A DNA stretch of 64,000 nt from the NCBI GenBank assembly GCA_025963635.1, contig JAOQAK010000056.1:62001-126000 (forward strand), read 5' to 3'. The DNA comes from Ferruginibacter sp. (lineage in GTDB: Bacteria > Bacteroidota > Bacteroidia > Chitinophagales > Chitinophagaceae). Positions 54,789 to 64,000 of this stretch are shown here, one piece after another; the first letter of the stretch is position 1, and every line of letters starts with the position of its first letter. The translations under genes and the position numbers were made by a program. The notes beneath the pieces were generated by a model, which was not told where the DNA came from, did not search any database, and was given only the letters and a program-made list of their open reading frames with translations.

Positions 54789-56666
54789 ATGATCAACAAA
54801 TACTGTGTTTCTTTAGTCTTGTTGCAGATTTCGTTACTGACTTTCGCTTATGGGCAGGCTCCCGCTAAAGCAACTATCCACGATATGCTTCATGCGGCAC
54901 AAACCGCTGGCATCAATGGCTTTGTTGGTGAAAAACTCAATGCCGCTTATAACAACCGCATTCTTGCACAGGATGTCGACAAGTTGGTAGAACCATTTAA
55001 GAACCGCACAGAAACCCGGTGCTGGCAAACAGAATTCTGGGGCAAATGGTTTACCTCCGCAGTACTTGCCTATCGATACCGCCCTGATCCAAAACTCAAA
55101 AACATTCTTGATAAAGCCGTTGCCGGATTGATCTCAACACAAACACGCGATGGATATATTGGCAATTACACCGATGCAGCGCAACTGGAGCAATGGGATA
55201 TCTGGGGACGAAAATACTGTATGCTGGGCTTATTGGCATATTATGATCTAACCCATGAATCCAAAGCCCTGCAGGCCGCAAGTGGGATAGCCAATCACCT
55301 TATAAAAGAACTGGCTGATAAGAAAGTATTAATTGTAAAAAAAGGAAATCACAGGGGAATGGCTGCCAGTTCAGTTCTTGAACCTATTTGCCTTCTGTAT
55401 GCCCGCACAGGTAACAAACGTTTCCTCGATTTTGCAATGGAGATCATCCGTGAATGGGAAGCACCCGACGGGCCGCAACTTATCAACAAGTCAGGAATAA
55501 ATGTCTCCCAGCGTTTTCCAAAACCTAAAAGCTGGTTTGGATGGGAGCAGGGGCAAAAAGCCTATGAAATGATGTCGTGTTATGAAGGCCTGCTTGAATT
55601 GTACCGGCTTACCGGTCAGCAGGAATATAGAGCAGCAGTTGAAAAAACCTGGGAAAACATCCATAACACTGAGATAAATATTACCGGTTCAGGATCATCG
55701 GTAGAATGCTGGTTTGGCGGTAAAGCCCTGCAAGCCTTCCCTATCGCCCATTACCAGGAAACCTGCGTAACTGCCACCTGGATTAAGTTGAGCCAACAGT
55801 TGCTAAGGCTTACCGGAGAAGTGAAATATGCCGATGCTGTCGAACAGTCCTTTTATAATGCACTGCTCGGCGCTATGAAGCCGGATGGCAGCGATTGGGC
55901 TAAATATTCTCCCCTGGCAGGGGAGCGGCTCCAGGGAAGCGAACAGTGTGGTATGGGGCTCAATTGTTGTGTAGCGAGTGGACCAAGAGCTTTGTTTACC
56001 CTGCCGCTTACGGCCGTTATGAGCGACAAAGAAGGCATCCGTATCAATTATTTTGTGGACGGATCATGGCATGTGCAAACGCCCGGCGGGCAATTGCTGG
56101 AGGTAATACAGCAAACAGATTATCCCGTTTCGGGTAATATTCATGTTAAGCTCGTGATACCTAAAGCAGAGGACTTTACCGTTTATATCCGCGTTCCCGG
56201 ATGGAGTAGCCGGTCTGAATTGTCTGTTAATGGAACGGCTGTGAATAAAATAATCGCAGGCCAATATGCAGCCATTCGCCGGAAATGGAATGCTGGCGAC
56301 ACTGCATCGATAGTGTTGGATATGCGGGGACGGATATTATATTCAGACGGTCAGCCTGGTAATATCGCTATCGTCCGTGGCCCGGTGGTATTATCGCGTG
56401 ATGCGAGGCTTGGAGGACTTAATGTAGATGCCATCATAACTCCCTTATCTGACAAAGATGGTTTTATTCAACTGGAACCCGTATTTACCAACCGGCGGGG
56501 TATTTGGATGGCCTTCAAAGCTTCTTTTAAAATAGAATCGCACAAAGAAGGCGCTAACGAGCCGGTTCCGGTATTGTTATGTGACTATGCTTCTGCCGGG
56601 AATACGAATGATCAAAATTCCTGGTTCCGTGTGTGGCTGCCCCAACCCCTGGACCCGGCAAAATGA
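54789..56666 (+). CDS. GH127-type protein, divergent
   Basis: A 625-residue secreted protein with signal peptide (ending LTFAYGQ). It has the (alpha/alpha) barrel of GH127 (DUF1680), with Glu324 and Cys326 in YQETCVTATW and Cys393/Cys394 in GLNCCVASGPR aligning to the zinc/nucleophile positions of HypBA1. The first Cys of the CxCC motif is Leu here and the acid/base region is unlike (SSVECWFGG). So the zinc-thiolate centre may be kept, but substrate and mechanism may differ from the GH127 in the ara operon. It stands alone between a terminator and a small membrane protein. Confidence 0.85.
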   Translation: MINKYCVSLVLLQISLLTFAYGQAPAKATIHDMLHAAQTAGINGFVGEKLNAAYNNRILAQDVDKLVEPFKNRTETRCWQTEFWGKWFTSAVLAYRYRPDPKLKNILDKAVAGLISTQTRDGYIGNYTDAAQLEQWDIWGRKYCMLGLLAYYDLTHESKALQAASGIANHLIKELADKKVLIVKKGNHRGMAASSVLEPICLLYARTGNKRFLDFAMEIIREWEAPDGPQLINKSGINVSQRFPKPKSWFGWEQGQKAYEMMSCYEGLLELYRLTGQQEYRAAVEKTWENIHNTEINITGSGSSVECWFGGKALQAFPIAHYQETCVTATWIKLSQQLLRLTGEVKYADAVEQSFYNALLGAMKPDGSDWAKYSPLAGERLQGSEQCGMGLNCCVASGPRALFTLPLTAVMSDKEGIRINYFVDGSWHVQTPGGQLLEVIQQTDYPVSGNIHVKLVIPKAEDFTVYIRVPGWSSRSELSVNGTAVNKIIAGQYAAIRRKWNAGDTASIVLDMRGRILYSDGQPGNIAIVRGPVVLSRDARLGGLNVDAIITPLSDKDGFIQLEPVFTNRRGIWMAFKASFKIESHKEGANEPVPVLLCDYASAGNTNDQNSWFRVWLPQPLDPAK

Positions 56667-57000
56667 TATTTAATTTTTGTACTAAGTTTTCATAATTCCT
56701 GCAATCAAATTATTTATTTTTTCAATTATGTATTCGTTCCAGGCCACAGCCGAAATGAATTTCGTTAATTTGCAATCGCAGAACGATATAACAACCATAA
56801 GAAACTAACCCGCATACTTATAAATCCACCAATCATTATTTATTTTAAAGTTCCTGTTTACACGACAACAGCAGGTAATGAAAATGATTTTTTTTAGTAT
56901 TAGCAAAGTTTTTGTGGGAAGTAAAACGTTAGCGGCCGCCAAATTGAATAAACACTATTGAAAAACATTGGTAACATGTCACAATTTAAAATTTAAGTTT
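56667..57000. other. Intergenic region with no recognisable gene
   Basis: About 330 AT-rich bases. No convincing promoter, hairpin or repeat was found. An in-frame ATG at 56968 precedes the next gene but adds residues without family character. Confidence 0.4.
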
Positions 57001-57501
57001 ATGTCACCGGAGAAAAAACCTTCACGGGCAGAAATGTTTTTGAAATATGATTATCCTGAAACAAAAGATATGTGTAAACAATTTTTAACATTAACTACTA
57101 CTGTTTTGGTTATTTCATTGACATTTTCTGATAAAATTGTTGGTTTTAGCGCGGCATCTTCAACTGCAAAATGGTTAACGATTTCATCCTGGACTTCCCT
57201 TTTACTGGCAATAATTTTTTGTGGATTAGGCCTTCTTTTTGTCACAAAGGCCGCCGGTGAAGCAACATATGACGATACAAAAAACGACAAAAGAGTAAGT
57301 GATGCATATAAAATGATTGTAACAGCAGGTGGTTTTTTTATTCTTGGACTTATACTTCTTATTGGCACTGCTATATTTTCGACATATAGCAGCACAATTT
57401 CTAAAGAACACAAGGCTGCCGCGAGGATTGAATTGCCAAAATTGGGACAAGGTCACGAAACAATAAACATCAGCTCGCTCATACACATTTGTCTTAGTTG
57501 A
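57001..57501 (+). CDS. Small membrane protein of unknown function
   Basis: A 166-residue protein with three hydrophobic stretches: FLTLTTTVLVISLTFSDKIV, WTSLLLAIIFCGLGLLFVT and MIVTAGGFFILGLILLIGTA. The N-terminus is charged and cytoplasmic-like (SPEKKPSRAEMFLKYDY). The polar loop AGEATYDDTKNDKRVSDAYK lies between helices 2 and 3. I do not recognise the family and its neighbours give no clue. Confidence 0.7.
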   Translation: MSPEKKPSRAEMFLKYDYPETKDMCKQFLTLTTTVLVISLTFSDKIVGFSAASSTAKWLTISSWTSLLLAIIFCGLGLLFVTKAAGEATYDDTKNDKRVSDAYKMIVTAGGFFILGLILLIGTAIFSTYSSTISKEHKAAARIELPKLGQGHETINISSLIHICLS

Positions 57502-57666
57502 AGTTTTCCATGAACGTTATTTTTAATTTGAACATAGCTTTTCAATTTGGGTTTGGTCCGGGTATATCCGGCAACAAATTTCCTAACTACGGCAATGCAA
57601 AACGGATTGTGAAATATTGAAAAGCATTTAACACCAACATGTATTCACCATTCAAAAATCAACCAT

Positions 57667-60600
57667 ATGAATTTTTTCCGGGTAAATCTTAAATATCTTA
57701 TTGTATTATCCATTGTTTTCCTTGCCTTTTCCTGCTCTCATAAACGTTCCGGCAATCCACGGATCCTGGTTTTTAGCAAAACTGCTGGCTACCATCACGA
57801 ATCCATAGCCGATGGAAATACAGCCATCCAAAAACTTGGTAGCCAACACGAATTTGGTGTAGATACAACCACAGATGCATCCATGTTTAATGAAGATACC
57901 CTGAAGAAATATGCGGCAGTTGTTTTTTTAAGTCCAACGGGTGATGTGCTTGACTACCGGCAGGAAGCCGCTTTTGAAAGGTATATCCAGGCCGGAGGCG
58001 GTTACGTGGGCGTACATGCCGCTACAGATTGCGAGTACGACTGGGGTTGGTACGGCCGGCTTGCAGGTGCCTATTTTCTCGATCATCCCGGTATCAACGA
58101 TACCTTTCCAAATATACAGGAAGGAGTTTTAAATGTTGTGGATACCAACAATGCAGCTACAACACATCTTCCGTTGCAATGGAAACGCACGGATGAATAC
58201 TACAGTTTCAAAAAGATCGCGAAGGACCTGCATGTTTTAATGACGATTGATGAACGGACTTACCACGGCGGTAAGAATGGCAACAATCACCCGATAGCAT
58301 GGTACCACGAGTATGATGGAGGAAGGGCATTTTACACAGAATTGGGCCATACCGCAGCGTCATTTTCCGAGGGGCCCTATCTCACACATCTTTTGGGTGG
58401 CATTCAATACGCGATAGGAGAGAATAAAGAGCTGGATTACGGAAAAGCAAAAGCGCAGATTCCGCCGGAGGATAACCGATTTTCAAAAACGCAGTTAGCA
58501 CAGGGTGATTTTTATGAACCTACTGAAATGACCGTTCTGCCCAACCTCGATATAATGGTTATCCAAAGGCGCGGGGAGATTTTACTATATAAACAGGATA
58601 CAAAAAAAGTAAAGCAGGTGGGCTTTTTTGATGTTTATTATAAGACTTCCACACCCGGGGTAAATGCAGAAGAAGGTATGCTCGGGCTGGCAAAAGATCC
58701 CGACTTTGCAAAGAACAATTGGGTATACATTTATTATAGTCCGGCAGATACCGCAGTGAACCGCTTATCGAGATTTACTTTTAAAAATGATACGCTCGAC
58801 AAGGCTACTGAAAAAGTGATTTTGGAAGTAAAGTCGCAGCGTGAAATCTGTTGCCACACCGGCGGATCTATTGCATTTGGGCCAGATAAATTATTGTATT
58901 TTTCTGCGGGCGATAATTCCACGCCATTCGATGAAAAAGGCTCCAAATATGTGAACAGCGGTTATGCGCCTTTGAATGATCTGCCCGGCCATCTACAATA
59001 TGATGCAAGAAGATCGGCGGGTAATACAAATGACCTGCGTGGTAAAATCATGCGCATCAGGGTGAAAGAAGATGGCACTTATGAAATACCCGGAGGCAAC
59101 CTGTTTCCAAAAGGCATGGATAAAACCAGGCCCGAAATTTACGTGATGGGTAATCGAAATCCCTACAGGATATCAGTTGATCAAAAAAACAGCAATTTGT
59201 ATTGGGGTGAAGTAGGTCCGGATGCAAACAATGATAGTTTTGCTACCCGTGGGCCCCGTGGCTACGACGAAATCAACCAGGCAAGAAAAGCGGGTTATTA
59301 TGGATGGCCATTATTTGTGGGAAACAACTATGCGTATCATGAGTATGATTATGCAACAGGAACCAGTGGGCCTGCATTTGATCCAAACAAACCCATCAAT
59401 GACTCCCGCAACAATACGGGTTTACGGGAGTTGCCTCCTGCCCAGCCTGCATTTATCTGGTACCCCTATGGTCCTTCTCCTGATTTTCCGCAGGTTGGTA
59501 CCGGTGGTAGAAATGCCATGGCGGGACCTGTTTATTACACAGACATGTTTCCGAAAGAAACCCGTTTGCCAGACTACTACAATGGTAAACTGATCATTTA
59601 TGAATGGATCCGGGGCTGGGTAAAGGCAGTTTCGCTGCAGCCCAATGGTGATTTTGATAAAATGGAACCTTTCTTTCCTTCTTTGAAAGTGAATTCATTG
59701 ATTGATATGGAAGTTGGGCCGGATGGAAGATTGTACCTGCTGGAGTATGGCAGTGGCTGGTTTACAAAAAATCCGGATGCAGGATTGGCACGCATTGATT
59801 ATAACAGCGGCAACCGCCCGCCTGAAATAAAAGCAATTACGGTTGATAAAACATCCGGCGTTTTGCCATTCACAGTGAAAGCAACGGTAAAAGCCAGCGA
59901 TCCTGAAAAAGACAAGTTCACGTACCTGTGGAATTTTGGAGATGGAGTCACTAAAGAAACCAGCGAACCGGAACTGGAACATACCTATACCACACCGGGT
60001 GATTATAAAATTTCTGTGGAAGCGAAAGACAGTCATGGTGCAACTTCAAAAAGCAGTACAAAAACGGTGTATGCAGGCAATGAAACACCGGTAGTGTCGG
60101 TAAGTTTGTCAGGAGGAAATAAATCTTTTTATCTGCCAGGCGTGCCGGTTAAATACGCGGTAACTGTTACCGACCCGAGTGATACGGCTAAGATCGATCC
60201 TGCCAATCTTTTTGTATCGGCTGATTATGTTGAAGGCAGCGATAGGGCGGGTGCTGCCTTGGGCCATCAGCAGGGGCAGGCAAATATCGAGGGCAAAAAT
60301 TTGATCCTCACCCTTGATTGCAAAGGCTGTCATAAAGAGGCCGAAAAATCTGTTGGTCCTGCTTATACGGAGGTTTCGAAAAAATATATGAAAGACAGGG
60401 GTGCAATGAATTACCTGGGTCAAAAGATAATAAAAGGTGGCTCCGGCGTTTGGGGCGAAGTGGCGATGCCTTCACATCCAACACTTTCAAATGAGGATGT
60501 GCGCCAAATGGTAACCTGGATATTGTCGCTGGCAAGTCCGGCAACGCTTAAAAAGTCGTTGCCACCAACAGGTGAAATTGTTCCGCTGGCTGATCAAAAG

Positions 60601-61083
60601 CCCAACAGCGTACTCGTTCTGTCGGCAAGCTATACTGATAAGGGCGGAAATAATATCAAATCATTAACTGGCAGCAATGCGGTTTCATTGCGCAGTAATA
60701 CGATTCTTTTTACCGGGAAAGAAAAATTAAGAGGTTTTGCCGCTTCTTCAGCCGGGGGAAGCAGGGCATTGCTTTTTCCAGCCAATGAAGGATGGTTTGC
60801 GGTGGATAGTATCGACCTTACTTCTGTTAGTTCCGCTAACATCAATACAGAATGGAAAGGTGCTGTTGCAACCAGCGCAATAATTGAAATAAGATTAGAT
60901 GCGCCCGATGGCAAATTATTGGGAAAAGCACCGATGATGGTTGCCAAAGGTGAGCAAAAAGCGGTTACAAGAATTCCGCTTGAAATAACCGCTGATGGCA
61001 GGCCACATTCACTCTATTTCAATTACAAATCGGCGAATAAAACAGATGGAAGTATAAGATCGGTGCAGTTCAATGCGAAATGA
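57667..61083 (+). CDS. Multidomain lipoprotein: ThuA, soluble sugar dehydrogenase, PKD, cytochrome c, C-terminal beta domain
   Basis: A 1138-residue surface or periplasmic lipoprotein (lipobox LAFSC). Domains in order: ThuA-like (about 30-255; VFSKTAGYHHESI, GGYVGVHAATDCEYDWGWY), a PQQ-type glucose/sorbosone dehydrogenase propeller (285-695; EICCHTGGSIAFGPDKLLYF, LRGKIMRIRV, VMGNRNPYRIS), PKD (710-790; YLWNFGDG), a short Ig-like region, cytochrome c (about 870-960; haem site Cys885-Cys888-His889 in CKGCH, axial Met934 in VAMPSHP) and a C-terminal beta module resembling CBM6. It likely oxidises a sugar outside the cytoplasm and passes electrons to its own haem. ThuA may act on the keto product. 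The exact substrate is unknown. Confidence 0.93.
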   Translation: MNFFRVNLKYLIVLSIVFLAFSCSHKRSGNPRILVFSKTAGYHHESIADGNTAIQKLGSQHEFGVDTTTDASMFNEDTLKKYAAVVFLSPTGDVLDYRQEAAFERYIQAGGGYVGVHAATDCEYDWGWYGRLAGAYFLDHPGINDTFPNIQEGVLNVVDTNNAATTHLPLQWKRTDEYYSFKKIAKDLHVLMTIDERTYHGGKNGNNHPIAWYHEYDGGRAFYTELGHTAASFSEGPYLTHLLGGIQYAIGENKELDYGKAKAQIPPEDNRFSKTQLAQGDFYEPTEMTVLPNLDIMVIQRRGEILLYKQDTKKVKQVGFFDVYYKTSTPGVNAEEGMLGLAKDPDFAKNNWVYIYYSPADTAVNRLSRFTFKNDTLDKATEKVILEVKSQREICCHTGGSIAFGPDKLLYFSAGDNSTPFDEKGSKYVNSGYAPLNDLPGHLQYDARRSAGNTNDLRGKIMRIRVKEDGTYEIPGGNLFPKGMDKTRPEIYVMGNRNPYRISVDQKNSNLYWGEVGPDANNDSFATRGPRGYDEINQARKAGYYGWPLFVGNNYAYHEYDYATGTSGPAFDPNKPINDSRNNTGLRELPPAQPAFIWYPYGPSPDFPQVGTGGRNAMAGPVYYTDMFPKETRLPDYYNGKLIIYEWIRGWVKAVSLQPNGDFDKMEPFFPSLKVNSLIDMEVGPDGRLYLLEYGSGWFTKNPDAGLARIDYNSGNRPPEIKAITVDKTSGVLPFTVKATVKASDPEKDKFTYLWNFGDGVTKETSEPELEHTYTTPGDYKISVEAKDSHGATSKSSTKTVYAGNETPVVSVSLSGGNKSFYLPGVPVKYAVTVTDPSDTAKIDPANLFVSADYVEGSDRAGAALGHQQGQANIEGKNLILTLDCKGCHKEAEKSVGPAYTEVSKKYMKDRGAMNYLGQKIIKGGSGVWGEVAMPSHPTLSNEDVRQMVTWILSLASPATLKKSLPPTGEIVPLADQKPNSVLVLSASYTDKGGNNIKSLTGSNAVSLRSNTILFTGKEKLRGFAASSAGGSRALLFPANEGWFAVDSIDLTSVSSANINTEWKGAVATSAIIEIRLDAPDGKLLGKAPMMVAKGEQKAVTRIPLEITADGRPHSLYFNYKSANKTDGSIRSVQFNAK

Positions 61084-61163
61084 TTTTAATGGTTTTGCTG
61101 AGGATTGATATTTGATGGATGATTATCGTTTGGACGGATGCAGTTGCTCACCGCTGCTGCAAC

Positions 61164-61190
61164 TGTACAAGGGAGTGACACAACGATGTT
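61164..61190 (+). repeat. Dispersed repeat family 1, copy E
   Basis: TGTACAAGG then GAGTGACACAACGATGTT, preceded by GCTGCAAC and followed by GACCAAAGAACCAATGCCGG. The last part also resembles the far flank of copy A (AATGCCGGTAAA). It lies 75 bases before the TonB receptor start. Confidence 0.88.
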
Positions 61191-61265
61191 GACCAAAGAA
61201 CCAATGCCGGTAAAAAAATAATTCTTTAAAATCCGAATTCCCTTTATTAAAAAAATGAAAACAGT

Positions 61266-63623
61266 ATGGTCAATAAATTTCTTTTTGGAATGATGATGTG
61301 GCTGATGGGTTTTAATGTGAGCGGACAGGTATCGATCAGTGGAAAGGTTACTGATCAGCAATCGAAGCCGCTCGTGAATGCAGCAGTTCATTTACTGAAT
61401 ACACAACAAAATGCTTTTACCGATGCGGCCGGTTTTTTCAGTATGCATGGCGTAGCGAAAGGTAAATACACCATTGAAATATCTGCTACAAATCATGCGA
61501 CGATTCTAAGCACCATCGATGTTGACGGGAACAATGCATCGTTCAATTTCCAGCTGCACAATTCACTGGTACAGTTGGAAGCCGTGACGGTAACTGCTGA
61601 AAAGAAAGAAGAATCGCTGCAAAACATACCAACGGCCATCACCGCCCTTTCTTCCGGCAGGGTTGAGCAACTGAGGCTTTGGAATATAAAGGATATAACG
61701 GCCATTGTTCCGAATGTATATTCGGGTAATTCCGGTGATGAAAGAAATGTAACTTCTATACGTGGCATTACCACTACTTCCTACGATCCGGCAGTAGCCA
61801 CGTATGTTGACGGTGTAAACCAGTTTAGCCTGGATACCTATATTCCGCAACTCTCGGATATCGAAAGAATAGAAATATTGCGTGGACCGCAGGGTACTTT
61901 GTACGGAAGAAACGCAATGGGCGGTGTGATCAATATTATTACAAAACAACCCGCTAACCACACCAGCGGTTTTGTGGAATTGAATTTCGGGGATTATAAC
62001 ATGCAACGGTACAGTGCCGGTATCCGCACTCCATTGGTAAACGATAAACTTTTCTTTGGCGCTTCAATGGTGTATAATAAACGCAACGGGTATTACAACA
62101 ACCAGTTTAACAATCGTTCGTTCGACCGGCAATCAGCGCTTACGGGCAATTATTACCTGAAGTGGCTGGCTGCTGCAAAATGGGCCATCACGGCTAATTT
62201 GAAGCATCAAAACGATAACAATAACGGAGCTTTTCCAATGGTAAATGGTGTGGATGATGCATTGAAGGATCCATTCCAGGTAAATCAAAATGCGGTGGCA
62301 AAAATGATTGACAACAGTTTGAATGCATCTTTATCCGTTCATCATACCGGCGCTTATTTTGATTTCAGTTCACAGCTTGCCTGGCAGAATAATCATCGCT
62401 ACTATGATGCACCACTTGATGGAGATTTTTCGCCGGTGGACGCTGTCACCATCATAAATGATTATGGCAAACAATGGAACAATGTAAAAGTGCTGACGCA
62501 CGAGTTAAAATTTAATTCAGCTGCGAGCAAGTCATCGAGACTGAGTTGGGCAGCAGGCACGTATTTCTTTCATCAATACAATCCGGTAAAACAGGCCACT
62601 CATTTTGGTAAAGATGCCGGGCTATTGGGCGTTCCGGCAACCGATTTTTCAACCATCAACATTACTAAAGGGAATAACACCGGTATCGCTGTATATGGAC
62701 AAATAAATTACGAACTATTAAAGAAATTAGGGTTGATTGCAGGGATGCGGTATGATTATGAAAATAAAGAACTCGAAGTTACCGGAGAATACCAGCCTGA
62801 CGGGCAGGGTGCTATGGTAACTACTCCTGATACGGCCGCGGCTGCACATTTTCAGGCGGTTTCTCCAAAACTTGGTTTGCAATATCAATTGAATGATCAC
62901 CATAATGTATATGCCAGTTATAGCCGTGGATTCAGAACTGGTGGACTAACCCAATTGTCTTCTGATCCTTCTCAGCCTCCTTTATATCCCTATCAACCGG
63001 AGTATAGCAACAATGTTGAGGTAGGATTTAAAAACAATTTGTTCGCCGACAGGTTTCATTTAAATGTTTCCGGTTTTTATACCATCGTAAACAATGCGCA
63101 ATTGCCCACACTTGTGTTGCCGGAAGCCATAACGGTTACCAGGAACACCGGTGAACTTACCAGTAAAGGAGCCGAATTGGAAGTTTTGGTGAAACCTGTA
63201 AAAGGATTCCAGGCAGAGTACAGTTTGGGGTACACGGATGCACAATATAAATCCCTGAAAGTTTCTCAAAACGGGCAGTCAGTAAACCTCGATGGCAAGC
63301 GGCAAATATTTACGCCGGAAGTTACCTCGATGCTTGGTTTGCAATACAGCTGGCTTTTATCAACAAGACATTCATTGCAATTGATCGCCCGGGGAGAATG
63401 GTATTATTTGGGCACCCAATATTTTGATCTTGCCAATACCATCCGGCAATCGCCTTTCCATTTGCTCAATGCAAGGGTAGGGCTGAGCAGCAGTCATTTT
63501 GAAGTATTTTGTTGGGCAAGAAATTTGACCAATACAAAACACATTGAATATGCCTATGATTTTGGAGCGGTACACCTGGGAAATCCGAGGACTATTGGGG
63601 TAACACTAAAGGCATTGTTTTGA
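61266..63623 (+). CDS. TonB-dependent receptor (not SusC type)
   Basis: A 785-residue outer-membrane receptor. Signal peptide ends near NVSGQ, then a carboxypeptidase-regulatory-like domain (VSISGKVTDQQSKPLVNAAV), a plug domain with LEAVTVTAEKKEESLQNIPT and IERIEILRGPQGTLYGRNAM, and the barrel with FRTGGL and the C-terminal ARNLTNTKHIEYAYDFG. The plug signature is that of siderophore/vitamin-type and Caulobacter-like carbohydrate receptors, not SusC, and there is no SusD partner. Placed after the ThuA/dehydrogenase lipoprotein, it could import its product. Confidence 0.93.
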   Translation: MVNKFLFGMMMWLMGFNVSGQVSISGKVTDQQSKPLVNAAVHLLNTQQNAFTDAAGFFSMHGVAKGKYTIEISATNHATILSTIDVDGNNASFNFQLHNSLVQLEAVTVTAEKKEESLQNIPTAITALSSGRVEQLRLWNIKDITAIVPNVYSGNSGDERNVTSIRGITTTSYDPAVATYVDGVNQFSLDTYIPQLSDIERIEILRGPQGTLYGRNAMGGVINIITKQPANHTSGFVELNFGDYNMQRYSAGIRTPLVNDKLFFGASMVYNKRNGYYNNQFNNRSFDRQSALTGNYYLKWLAAAKWAITANLKHQNDNNNGAFPMVNGVDDALKDPFQVNQNAVAKMIDNSLNASLSVHHTGAYFDFSSQLAWQNNHRYYDAPLDGDFSPVDAVTIINDYGKQWNNVKVLTHELKFNSAASKSSRLSWAAGTYFFHQYNPVKQATHFGKDAGLLGVPATDFSTINITKGNNTGIAVYGQINYELLKKLGLIAGMRYDYENKELEVTGEYQPDGQGAMVTTPDTAAAAHFQAVSPKLGLQYQLNDHHNVYASYSRGFRTGGLTQLSSDPSQPPLYPYQPEYSNNVEVGFKNNLFADRFHLNVSGFYTIVNNAQLPTLVLPEAITVTRNTGELTSKGAELEVLVKPVKGFQAEYSLGYTDAQYKSLKVSQNGQSVNLDGKRQIFTPEVTSMLGLQYSWLLSTRHSLQLIARGEWYYLGTQYFDLANTIRQSPFHLLNARVGLSSSHFEVFCWARNLTNTKHIEYAYDFGAVHLGNPRTIGVTLKALF

Positions 63624-63704
63624 TAAGAAGAGAAAGGGCGTAGCGCTTTTTTATTTTTAGTTTGGCGTTCCTTTTCCGTAATATACAATGTTCCCGGACT
63701 GAAT

Positions 63705-63753
63705 GAATTTTCCTGGTGAGTCACCCCCAAAGGGGTACTCACCAGGAAAATTC
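63705..63753. repeat. Imperfect 22-base-pair hairpin with GGTGAGTCACCC core
   Basis: Arms 63705-63727 and 63732-63753 pair with one bulged base around the loop CAAA. Core and loop equal those at 33441, while the outer arms (GAATTTTCCT) differ and still pair. It lies about 80 bases past the receptor stop. Confidence 0.85.
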
Positions 63754-63883
63754 GCGAATTATACATCATTGCATTTTGACGTGGCATTAACCTTGAAGGA
63801 GACATTGCCGGGAAATAGTTGGAATTTAAAAAGAATAGAATAGACGCAACTTTATTGGAAACACAATTTTTAGAAGTTAAAAA

Positions 63884-64000
63884 ATGCGCATCGATAACGA
63901 AGATATCAGTAACGGGCAGCCGCTATCCGGCGCGGGCTCCGCAGCCATCCACGCAGGTGGAAAAATGAATGCTGAACATGCACATTTAACCCCTATTTAT
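63884..64000 (+). CDS. Trans-sulfuration PLP enzyme, N-terminus only (Cys/Met metabolism family)
   Basis: Thirty-nine codons from ATG 63884 to the window end. SAAIHAGGKMNAEHAHLTPIY fits the N-terminus of cystathionine gamma-synthase/lyase or methionine gamma-lyase, where the pattern xxIHAGxx...xxPIYxTSTF precedes the PLP domain. The rest lies outside the window, so the family is probable and the specific reaction is not known. Confidence 0.65.
   Translation, partial: MRIDNEDISNGQPLSGAGSAAIHAGGKMNAEHAHLTPIY

Overview
The window is chromosomal DNA of a Bacteroidota bacterium, most likely of the Chitinophagaceae type. Evidence: two SusC/SusD pairs, a two-component propeller sensor with an AraC-type response regulator, SusD-style lipoproteins, an araB promoter of the Bacteroidota form (ATTG-N19-TATATTTG), almost no Shine-Dalgarno sequences, and intergenic regions full of short dispersed repeats. 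The core (about 3.7-38.8 kb) is one large locus for arabinan/arabinose and uronate use. No tRNA, rRNA or CRISPR array was seen.

Layout. 0-3.1 kb: 5' part of an ABC ATPase gene, a truncated antiporter remnant, a small heat-shock protein with an unusually strong Shine-Dalgarno, and two small genes that each read as one protein only if a homopolymer frameshift is corrected. 3.7-8.5 kb: fbp, a divergent AraA-fold isomerase, kduD and kduI. 8.6-17.7 kb: araB, araD, GH127 beta-L-arabinofuranosidase, araA, a sodium/sugar symporter and a NUDIX-type regulator of the AraR kind. 17.8-26.9 kb: a sensor kinase and its AraC-type response regulator (a hybrid two-component system split in two), divergent from a SusC/SusD pair. 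27.5-38.8 kb: two GH43 enzymes, GH51, a Gfo/Idh/MocA oxidoreductase, a third GH43 (endo-arabinanase type), GH29 with a discoidin-like domain, an aldose 1-epimerase lipoprotein and transaldolase.

How the genes work together: arabinan is captured by SusC/D, cut by the GH43 endo-enzymes, trimmed by GH43/GH51/GH127, and arabinose is imported by the symporter. AraA-AraB-AraD make xylulose 5-phosphate, and transaldolase plus fructose-1,6-bisphosphatase link this to hexose phosphates. KduI and KduD add an arm for unsaturated uronates from pectin.

39-45.3 kb: an ArsR-type repressor with a palindromic operator, followed by a TolC/adaptor/RND efflux operon whose leader carries the same half-site. 45.3-48.3 kb: DinB-like protein, a transposase remnant abutting a broken tail-fibre-type gene, and a secreted protein of unknown role. 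48.3-54 kb: a second SusD/SusC pair on the minus strand and phenylalanine hydroxylase. 54.2-64 kb: a truncated PhyH-type gene, a second divergent GH127, a small membrane protein, a very large ThuA/sugar-dehydrogenase/PKD/cytochrome c lipoprotein, a TonB receptor, and the start of a trans-sulfuration PLP enzyme gene.

The least explained signal is between the genes: a dispersed repeat with core GAGTGACACAACGATGTT in five copies, a TTAAGTAAACG/CATTCAC composite repeat in three copies, heptamer-type repeat strings, and hairpins with a GGTGAGTCACCC core whose outer arms differ but still pair.
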